Assembly: GCA_963815125.1 (NCBI GenBank)
Contig: CAWFFM010000008.1
Location: 112,217-176,216 of the forward strand
Origin: Actinocatenispora sp963815125
GTDB lineage: Bacteria; Actinomycetota; Actinomycetes; Mycobacteriales; Micromonosporaceae
DNA: 64,000 nucleotides
Direction of reading: 5' to 3'
This document shows positions 57,971 to 64,000 of the stretch, piece after piece. Every line of letters starts with the position of its first letter. Position 1 is the stretch's first letter. The translations under genes and the position numbers were made by a program. Under the pieces are notes generated by a model, which was given only the letters and a program-made list of their open reading frames with translations, ran no database searches and was not told the origin of the DNA.

Positions 57971-59266
57971 ATGACGCACCCCTACCCTATCGTCAATGAG
58001 CACCCCCTGACCCATGCTCCGAAACGCCGTGCCCTGGGATTCCGCCGCGCAAGCAGGGATATCAATGAGCTGCCGCGCCCGCTGGCACATCAGGTTCTTG
58101 TCTATCGGGTTAATGGCGACTATCTCCTCGACCCTGACCGTCTCAAGGTCGATCACGAGGAGGTGGTCAGCGCCTCGCACGTCAGCGTAGTGGACATGGC
58201 TCACGACGTTCAGGTAATGGTCCAGCTCGACGTGCCGTCGTCGGAGGCAGCCGACTTCGTTCTGCAGGTTACCTTCCTCTGCACCGTCACTGATCCCGTG
58301 ACAGTTGTGCGCCTCGGCCTGAACGATGCAGCGACCACGTTGACCAGTTATCTCAAGAGCCACCGGCGAATCTTCGAACTCGGTCTGGGCCACAAGATCT
58401 CAGAGATCACCGAAGTTCGCCTCGACGTAAATGCACAGGTCACTGCCTATACGCGGATCGAGCCACCGCACGCACCGGGCATGCTCATCAAGATGGCAAG
58501 CATCGAGGTCCTCACCCCTAACGAGCTGGCCGAATTTCACAAGGCCCGTCGTGGCCGCCGAAACGAGTACGAGTTGGCTGCGGAGGATCAGCAGTTCGAG
58601 CATCGACTGGAAACTGACCGGCAGCGCAGCGGCCATCACCTCGATCTTGAGAAGGTCAAGCATACCCAGTCGATGGCCTGCCGTCAGCAGCGGCACGATC
58701 AGTTGATGGGTGCGGACGATTTGCGATACAAGCAGATTCTGGACGCAGAGCGTCTCGAATTTCAGCGGCGACAGTTGGATCAACTTACCTCGATGGTCGG
58801 CGATGACCCAGGTAAAGCGGTGCTACTTGCGTACACAGCAGGTCAGAAGGATGCTGACGGCCTCGTCGCCGAGCTTCGGAATGAACAGAACCGGGCCCAG
58901 GCTATCGCCGACGCGCGGTGGCAGAGTGAGCGAGCGGATCAGATGCAACAGCGCCAATGGAACCGAGAGGATGCGCTGAGTCGTGAAGAGGACAAACGCC
59001 GCCGTCTCGAGATAAAGATGGAGATCCTCCGCGATCTGGTCAAGGAGGGGCATCTCGGCATGACCAATGTGGACGGACTGATCGGTGCGGTACAGGCCGA
59101 ACTCATTGGCCGGCCCGAGTCAACGATCACCGGTCCTGATATGGAACCGGACGCAATCGAGTCGAAGAGGAACGACAACACGAGCAAGCAGGCGGGCTCC
59201 TCTCTAGTGCGGGATCCGATCGATGAGATGGCCGAGCTGGATCTGAGGGAAGAACATGACGGCTGA
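57971..59266 (+). CDS. SPFH/band-7-like protein with long coiled coil
   Basis: The 431-aa protein starts one base after the preceding stop. Residues about 40-190 resemble an SPFH (stomatin/prohibitin/flotillin) domain: VQVMVQLDVPSSEAADFVLQ, TDPVTVVRLGLNDAATTLTS and KMASIEVLTPNELAEFHKAR. A charged coiled coil follows (195-375, rich in E, R, Q, D), then an acidic tail. There is no membrane segment, so it may assemble at the membrane through the DUF4407 partner encoded next. Confidence 0.72.
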   Translation: MTHPYPIVNEHPLTHAPKRRALGFRRASRDINELPRPLAHQVLVYRVNGDYLLDPDRLKVDHEEVVSASHVSVVDMAHDVQVMVQLDVPSSEAADFVLQVTFLCTVTDPVTVVRLGLNDAATTLTSYLKSHRRIFELGLGHKISEITEVRLDVNAQVTAYTRIEPPHAPGMLIKMASIEVLTPNELAEFHKARRGRRNEYELAAEDQQFEHRLETDRQRSGHHLDLEKVKHTQSMACRQQRHDQLMGADDLRYKQILDAERLEFQRRQLDQLTSMVGDDPGKAVLLAYTAGQKDADGLVAELRNEQNRAQAIADARWQSERADQMQQRQWNREDALSREEDKRRRLEIKMEILRDLVKEGHLGMTNVDGLIGAVQAELIGRPESTITGPDMEPDAIESKRNDNTSKQAGSSLVRDPIDEMAELDLREEHDG

Positions 59267-60617
59267 TACCGAGACCATCTCTGGCCCACGAGCGACGAAA
59301 CCAGTCCCACCCGGTGACTTCCAGGTCACCTACCGGCCGGGTCATCCCAGTAACGGGGTCGGTCGATGGCTGCGCGGGTTCGCGGGAATCATCGAGAACG
59401 TCCTGGACTGGGTGCCGGAGGAACGACCCCGATACACCTTGCTGGGTATCATCATCCTCAACACCGGCCTGCTCGCCGGGTTATCGATGATGATCGCGCT
59501 GACAAAGATCCACATGCCACCCTGGCCGTTCCTGATCTTGGCCGGGCTGGTCTGGGGATTCGTCATCGTCAGCTTTGACCGATGGGTGATCACCAGCACG
59601 CACGGCGCCGCTGGTGGCGCCAAACTGCGGATCTTCTTCCCCCGGCTGCTCATCACCATCCTCATGGGCATCACCATCGCCGAACCACTGCTCCTCTACG
59701 CGTTCGGACCTGACATCGAGACCGAGGCTTCGCGCTATCAGCACGCGGAGCTCATCAGCTACGCCAGCAAGTTCAGGATCTGTAACCCAGAAACGGGCGG
59801 AACGGTCAAGACCGCGAGCTGTCATGACTTTCATCTGACGGTGAAGGACTCCCCGGTCGCGCTGGAAGCCCAACTTCAGCAGGCCATCAGTCAACGGAAG
59901 CAGCTGAGACAACAGGTTGACCGCATCAATGCCACGCTCCAACGGAAGGAAGACCTCGCCAACAACGAGTGCGCAGGCAAGTCCGGTCCCGGCCTCACAG
60001 GTCAGGCCGGCGACGGACCGGAATGTCTGCGAGACAGGCATATGGCCGACCAGTACCGGAAGGACAGCCGTCTGTCCGAACACCAGTCCGATCTGACCAC
60101 TCTCGACCGGACCGTCAGTTCCCTCACCGGAAGGTTGTCGGCCGCACGTCGGGGATACGACAGAGAACTCAGCGCCGCGATCAAAGCGAAGGTCCAGGAG
60201 AAGCGGGACAGCCAACACATCGGTCTCATCGAGGAGGAGGATGCGCTGGGGCGCCTCGCATCCCGCAGCAACCGAGTCCAGACCGAGCAGTGGGTGGTCC
60301 GGCTCCTCCTCATTGCTCTGGACTGCCTGCCTGCCCTGACGAAGATGCTAAGCGGTACTACCACATATGACGTCATGGTGGCACGGCAGCGTGATGTCGG
60401 AAAGCGGTTGCACGACAAGAAGATGACCCTCCGCGAGCGGGGAGACGCCGTGTTCAGCGACCTCGGCCTACAGCAAACCGAGCACGACTTCCGAACCCAG
60501 AGCGACCGAATCAACCAGGCCGACCGTACGCACCGAGCGGCGAGCGAGGTCGATAAGGACACCGCTATCGAGAAGCTGGCGGCTGAGCTACGTGCGCAGG
60601 GCAGAGGGCAGCGATGA
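59256..60617 (+). CDS. DUF4407 membrane protein
   Basis: The 453-aa protein overlaps the SPFH gene by 11 nt. It has four predicted membrane helices: YTLLGIIILNTGLLAGLSMM, WPFLILAGLVWGFVIVSFDR, FPRLLITILMGITIAEPLLL and, after a coiled-coil loop, VVRLLLIALDCLPALTKMLS. FDRWVITS and EPLLLYAFGPDIE are DUF4407-typical. The large loop (about 165-335) has four Cys and long helices; the C-terminus is another coiled coil. DUF4407 proteins have no settled function; here it may anchor the complex. Confidence 0.85.
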   Translation: MTADTETISGPRATKPVPPGDFQVTYRPGHPSNGVGRWLRGFAGIIENVLDWVPEERPRYTLLGIIILNTGLLAGLSMMIALTKIHMPPWPFLILAGLVWGFVIVSFDRWVITSTHGAAGGAKLRIFFPRLLITILMGITIAEPLLLYAFGPDIETEASRYQHAELISYASKFRICNPETGGTVKTASCHDFHLTVKDSPVALEAQLQQAISQRKQLRQQVDRINATLQRKEDLANNECAGKSGPGLTGQAGDGPECLRDRHMADQYRKDSRLSEHQSDLTTLDRTVSSLTGRLSAARRGYDRELSAAIKAKVQEKRDSQHIGLIEEEDALGRLASRSNRVQTEQWVVRLLLIALDCLPALTKMLSGTTTYDVMVARQRDVGKRLHDKKMTLRERGDAVFSDLGLQQTEHDFRTQSDRINQADRTHRAASEVDKDTAIEKLAAELRAQGRGQR

Positions 60618-61129
60618 CAGCGAGGAGCTGTACCGACGATGCGTGGAAGGCACTCGATCTGGTTCTTGATGCGGTTCGACGCGCTGAGACGAAAGCGGGT
60701 ATCGCACTCGCGGGATGCGGGGTGACGGGAGGAACGCTGTACTCGTTCGCCCATGGTCGAAATGACCAGAGCGGTGCCTTCCGCCTCTGCGTGGCACTCT
60801 GCGCGATGCTGTTGTTCGCTTCGGGGCTGTGCGCCGGGGCGTCCCTCTGGCCGCGGCTAGGGCAGAAAGCCGAACCGACCAGCATCATGTACTTCCATCA
60901 CATTGCCCGCGACTATCCGGCAGAGGAGCACGACGCATACTTGACGGCTCTCAGCAAGTCGATGGCTGGCCGGCGCGGACTATTTTCCGAACTTGGTGAG
61001 CAGATCTGGGCCAATGCGCGGATCGCACAATCAAAGTACCGTTGGTGCTCGGCTGCAATCGCAGGGCTGTTGCTTGGCATCGCCCTGCTGGCAGTGACCG
61101 TCGCTACGACGGCCCTGCCGGGAGCCTGA
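60614..61129 (+). CDS. PycTM/DUF5706-like Pycsar effector membrane protein
   Basis: The 171-aa protein overlaps the DUF4407 gene by ATGA. It matches the family pattern of the Pycsar transmembrane effector: DDAWKALDLVLDAVRRAETK, a membrane helix (GIALAGCGVTGGTLYSF, about 29-45), a second (57-79), then LWPRLGQKAEPTSIMYFHHI, EQIWANARIAQSKYRW and a last helix (146-167). Family members depolarise or breach the inner membrane when a cyclic pyrimidine nucleotide binds, stopping phage growth by killing or arresting the cell. Presence with a cyclase-like gene in one operon is the core of a Pycsar-like system. Confidence 0.82.
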   Translation: MTARSCTDDAWKALDLVLDAVRRAETKAGIALAGCGVTGGTLYSFAHGRNDQSGAFRLCVALCAMLLFASGLCAGASLWPRLGQKAEPTSIMYFHHIARDYPAEEHDAYLTALSKSMAGRRGLFSELGEQIWANARIAQSKYRWCSAAIAGLLLGIALLAVTVATTALPGA

Positions 61130-61153
61130 CCTACGTGATACCCGGCCCGGCTC

Positions 61154-61997
61154 TCAACCGTGTCGGGTTGCGGTCACCACGGTCGCGTGGTGTTCCTCCG
61201 AAGTGGACACCTGTACGTGCAGACCGTTGCTGCGAAAGGTTTCTACCGTGTACGGGGCCTGTCGCCGGCTCGTCTCGACCAGCAGGCGGCCACCGGGTGC
61301 GAGCCAGCTCGGTGCCGCTGCGGCCACCCGGCGCTGTACGTCGAGCCCGTCCGCACCGCCGTCGAGCGCCACCTTCGGCTCGTGTACCCGCGCCTCCGGT
61401 GGCATGAGTTCGATCTCGTCGGTCGGCACGTACGGCGCGTTGACGAGCAGTACGTCGACCCGTCCGCGAAGGCTGTCGGGCAGCGGCTCGAACAGGTCAC
61501 CCTCGTACGCGAGTCCGCCTGCGGCGGCGATGTTGCGGCGGGCGCAGCGTACGGCGGCGGGGTCGATGTCAGCGGCGTACAGTTCGACGTCGCACGAGCG
61601 TGGCGGCCAGGGCGGCGCCGAGCGCGCCGGAGCCGCAGCACAGGTCCACCACGACGGGACGTTGGCCGGTGTCGCCGTGTTCCGCGGCTGGGCCGCCGCG
61701 ATCCGGTCCCGGGCCGCAGAGCAGTTCGGCGGCGCACAGGACCAGGAATTCGGTACGCCGCCGGGGAACGAACACGCCCGGGTCCACGGCGATGCGCAGT
61801 CCGCAGAACCCGGCCCAGCCGAGTACGTGTTCCAGGGGGAGTCCCGCGACCCGCCGGGCCAGCATGCTGTCGAGTTCGGTGGGGCTCTGCGCGGCGTCGA
61901 GGAGCAGCGTTGCTTCGTCCTCGGCGAAGACGCAGCCGGCGGCCCGCAGCGCGGCGGTGACGGTGGAGTGTGGGGACAGCGAGGGTGTCAGTGACAT
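61154..61997 (-). pseudogene. HemK/PrmC-like protein-glutamine N5-methyltransferase with an apparent frameshift
   Basis: ATG 61997 starts MSLTPSLSPHSTVTAALRAA. The N-terminal helical domain leads to GVFVPRRRTEFLV and the SAM motif VVVDLCCGSGALGAALAATL. There the frame breaks: one extra base at about 61598-61602 is needed to reach DVELYAADIDPAAVRCARRN. The catalytic motif then reads VNAPYVPTDEIELMPPEARV (NAPY in place of NPPY) and the protein ends in the att repeat. The family methylates the GGQ glutamine of release factors or a related target. As written the gene is broken, but a single indel would restore it, so an assembly error is possible. Confidence 0.8.
61160..61236. repeat. att site of island 2, right copy (77 bp)
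   Basis: Identical to 53817-53893. It forms the last codons of the methyltransferase gene in the present arrangement (through VVTATRH), with a new stop (HG*) supplied by island DNA at 61154-61156. Confidence 0.92.
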
Positions 61998-62043
61998 GGG
62001 AGCGCCTTCCGGATGCCGATGGGCGCTCTCCCGGCCACCTACG

Positions 62044-62097
62044 TCAGGTGGTCGCGCAGCCGTGCGGTGAGAGCACCCGGCCTGTGTCAGCGAAAAT
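62044..62097 (-). CDS. Possible 17-aa leader peptide with ATT start
   Basis: On the minus strand a strong AGGAGG (62106-62111) is followed 8 nt later by ATT, opening a short frame IFADTGRVLSPHGCATT that stops before the methyltransferase start. A stem (GGGCGCTCTC at 62021-62030 with GAGAGCACCC at 62069-62078) and an inner hairpin (CCACCT/AGGTGG, 62035-62051) overlap it. This resembles a translation-attenuation leader. ATT starts are rare, so confidence is limited. Confidence 0.35.
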   Translation of the reverse strand: MFADTGRVLSPHGCATT

Positions 62098-62177
62098 GGG
62101 TCTCACCTCCTAGGTCTGCGTCCTGCTGAGGACGACCACATTACCGTGTCGGCGCGGATCGCGGGCAAGGGCGACGA

Positions 62178-64000
62178 TCAGGGTTTCGTCGGTGTCGGGG
62201 TCGGGGCCGGGGTCGGCGCGCGCAACTGGTCGGCGATGGTCTTCGCGATGCCGGCGACGAGACCGGTGTCCGGTGCGTTGCTCGTACCGGCCGCGCCGAT
62301 GTCGTACACCTGGAGCAGGACGAAGACGTTGCTGTACCGGAACGCGATGGTCACGCTCGGCCCCGGGGAGTCGGCCGGGTCGTTGGAGATGCTGGCGTAC
62401 GCCTCGTCCCCGAGCTGCGGGATCTTCGTGCCGCCGGTGTAGTCATGCAGGTCGTTCTCGGCCCAGTCCGGGCCGGACCTGGTGACCGGCCGGGCCTCCT
62501 CCTGCGCGCTGACATGCTGCACCATCACCAGGTCGAACTCGGCCGGGTCCGCGGCAGGCGAACCGTCCCGGGTGACGGCGGTACAACCCGCCTTCCGTTC
62601 CGTACGGGCGTGGCTCTGGAACTGTTGGGCGAGCGCGGCATAACCGGACTTCTCCGCATCGGGCACGTAGCGCCGGAGCATTGAGGTGGTGAAATAGGTA
62701 CAGGTGTCGGGCAGCAGTGCGGTGAACCGGCCGTCGTCGGTGGCGGAGGTGCTGGGGCCGGAACCTCCCGTGGTGTCGTCGGTCCCGTTCAGCAGCGGGG
62801 CGCCGACCACGATGAGAACGAGGACCAGGACCAGTACCGCCACGCCGATCAGGCGCTTGACCAAGCGTCGACGCGGGTCCGGGGCGGGCCAGTCGTCCTC
62901 CGGTACGGACGGCGCGGTACGAGCAGCGGGCGGTGTGCTGCTGCGGGCGGGCGGCACCTCTGCCGGCGGCGCGGGAGTGGCGTGCAGGGCACCCTCGGCG
63001 ACCACGATCTCCGGCTGTTCGAGGACCGTGGGGGCGATGCCGGTGGCACGGTGGATGCTGGTGGCGACCAGCGGTACCCGGGAACCGCCGCCGACCAGGT
63101 AGATGCCGGCGATCCGGTCGCGGGGCAGCCGGATCCGGCGGATCAGTTCGCCCACGACGGCGGCGGCCCGGGTGGCTGCCGGGCCCGCATCCGTCTCGAA
63201 CTCCGCGCGGGTCAGCACCGTGTCCCGGTCGGCCAGCGGGATGAGCACACCGATGCTGGCGGTACGCGACAGCGCCTCCTTGGCACTGCGCGCCTCCTGC
63301 CACAGCGCCCGATGGTGCCGCTGGTCGGCCGGCGTGGACGGAGCCGTCAGCCGGCTCCACAGTGCCGGCTCGACCGCCCGACCGATCCGCCCGACCACCA
63401 GCGCATCGAGGTCGAGGCCGCCGAAGTCGTCCAGCCCGTCGACGCCCAGCACGCTGAACCCGTCGGCGTCGCGGCGTACCGCGCTGACATCCAGGGTGCC
63501 GGCGCCCAGGTCGTACACGACCACGCAGTGGCCGACCGGGATGCGGTGATGGCGGGCGGAGACGAAGTACGTGGCGGCGGCCACCGGCTCCGCCACCAGT
63601 TCCGGTACGGGCAGCCCGGCGGTGACCGCCGCCTCGGCGAGCAGCCCGCGTCGCGTCGCTCCCCACGCTGCGGGGTGGCTCAGTCGTACCTGCGGCATCG
63701 CCCCGCCGGTGGTACGCAACGCCTCGGCCGCGACCCGCGCCATCGTGGCGGAGATCGCCCGGACCACGGGAACCGTACGGCCACCGAGCACGATCTCGCC
63801 GTCGTCGATGCGCCGCTTCGGGTTCGGCTCGAACCGGCTGGGATCCAACCGCATGCTGTGCTCGGCGTCCGTACCGGTCAGCAACTGCCCGTCGGCGTCG
63901 AGGTACACCGCGGAGGACAGCAGCGGCACACCGTCGAACAGCAACGGGCGGGTCTGGCCGTCCGGCCAGCGAAGTACGCCGACGGTGTTGGACGTGCCGT
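62178..64000 (-). CDS. Hsp70/DnaK-like protein with C-terminal membrane anchor and extracytoplasmic domain (5' end outside window)
   Basis: At least 607 residues are visible, starting within GTSNTVGVLRWPDGQTRPLL. The actin-fold ATPase domain has RLSHPAAWGATRRGLLAEAA, ELVAEPVAAATYFVSARHHR, YDLGAGTLDVSAVRRDADG and IYLVGGGSRVPLVATSIHRA. There is no classical substrate-binding domain. A Pro-rich linker and one membrane helix (RLIGVAVLVLVLVLIVVGAP) lead to an outer domain of about 190 residues with two Cys (DTCTYFTTSML, KAGCTAVTRDG), resembling DUF3558-like lipoprotein domains. The chaperone-like head probably senses or signals across the membrane. Confidence 0.88.
   Translation of the reverse strand, partial: GTSNTVGVLRWPDGQTRPLLFDGVPLLSSAVYLDADGQLLTGTDAEHSMRLDPSRFEPNPKRRIDDGEIVLGGRTVPVVRAISATMARVAAEALRTTGGAMPQVRLSHPAAWGATRRGLLAEAAVTAGLPVPELVAEPVAAATYFVSARHHRIPVGHCVVVYDLGAGTLDVSAVRRDADGFSVLGVDGLDDFGGLDLDALVVGRIGRAVEPALWSRLTAPSTPADQRHHRALWQEARSAKEALSRTASIGVLIPLADRDTVLTRAEFETDAGPAATRAAAVVGELIRRIRLPRDRIAGIYLVGGGSRVPLVATSIHRATGIAPTVLEQPEIVVAEGALHATPAPPAEVPPARSSTPPAARTAPSVPEDDWPAPDPRRRLVKRLIGVAVLVLVLVLIVVGAPLLNGTDDTTGGSGPSTSATDDGRFTALLPDTCTYFTTSMLRRYVPDAEKSGYAALAQQFQSHARTERKAGCTAVTRDGSPAADPAEFDLVMVQHVSAQEEARPVTRSGPDWAENDLHDYTGGTKIPQLGDEAYASISNDPADSPGPSVTIAFRYSNVFVLLQVYDIGAAGTSNAPDTGLVAGIAKTIADQLRAPTPAPTPTPTKP

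Larger units (their letters stand above)
53817..61236. mobile_element. Genomic island 2 in a HemK/PrmC-like gene, carrying a Pycsar-like gene cluster
   Basis: The 7.4-kb segment is bounded by 77-bp perfect direct repeats derived from the 3' end of the methyltransferase gene at 61154-61997. Integration rebuilt the end of the host gene with only the last one or two codons changed. All six genes inside read the same way. No integrase or transposase is visible, so the element is either a cargo remnant or a satellite mobilised in trans. Confidence 0.85.

Overview
The window is GC-rich, actinomycete-type DNA. GTG starts are common, many genes overlap by 4 nt (ATGA/GTGA), and the families present are typical of high-GC actinobacteria: XRE/DUF397 pair, mycothiol-dependent DinB-like enzyme, S-adenosyl methyltransferase, ECF42-DGPF pair, SigE-type sigma factor, Hsp70-like protein with a transmembrane tail, WXG100 proteins. 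A Micromonosporaceae-like host is my best guess, from overall style only. 

Two integrated islands sit in an otherwise ordinary chromosomal background. ISLAND 1 (2109-21025, 18.9 kb) lies in the 3' end of a tRNA-Lys(UUU) gene; a 38-bp perfect direct repeat of the tRNA 3' end marks its far edge. It carries a lipoprotein, a MoxR/DUF58/transglutaminase-like trio, a Ser/Thr kinase, an FHA-like protein, two WXG100 proteins, a 1406-aa ubiquitin-like+FHA+triple-ATPase FtsK/EssC-like translocase, and a membrane-anchored propeller-RICIN protein. This looks like a compact, non-canonical type VII secretion locus. An intact ISL3-family IS and three decayed IS fragments (IS5, two IS3) sit inside it. I see no integrase. 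ISLAND 2 (53817-61236, 7.4 kb) lies in the 3' end of a HemK/PrmC-like methyltransferase gene and is bounded by a 77-bp perfect direct repeat. It carries a Crp-like regulator and a five-gene operon: class III cyclase-like protein, P-loop protein, SPFH-like coiled-coil protein, DUF4407 membrane protein, and a PycTM/DUF5706-like effector. This is the best candidate for an undescribed system, an elaborated Pycsar-like cyclic-nucleotide defence module. 

Background genes by region: 1-2.1 kb quinone oxidoreductase (partial) and coaA; 21-30 kb VapBC, Hsp70 relic, MerR plus SulP transporter, flavin oxidase, hydrolase, solute-binding-like protein, DinB-like enzyme, hemerythrin; 30-35 kb XRE/DUF397, three small overlapping genes, a palindromic repeat family, and enolase-superfamily and GNAT genes, each with an apparent frameshift; 35-42 kb secreted beta-helix protein, a ferric-reductase/FMN-binding/ApbE operon, a two-component system and a DUF2231-type membrane protein with metal-ligand-rich stretches; 42-47 kb a flavoprotein/cysteine dioxygenase/rhodanese operon converging on a radical SAM gene that overlaps a small Cys-rich ORF (possible RiPP); 47-53.7 kb sigma factors, lipid kinase, nucleotidyltransferase, methyltransferase and a secreted protein. 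After island 2 come the host methyltransferase gene, with a possible leader peptide, and a partial Hsp70-like gene. 

All family calls come from motifs read by eye; nothing was searched against a database.
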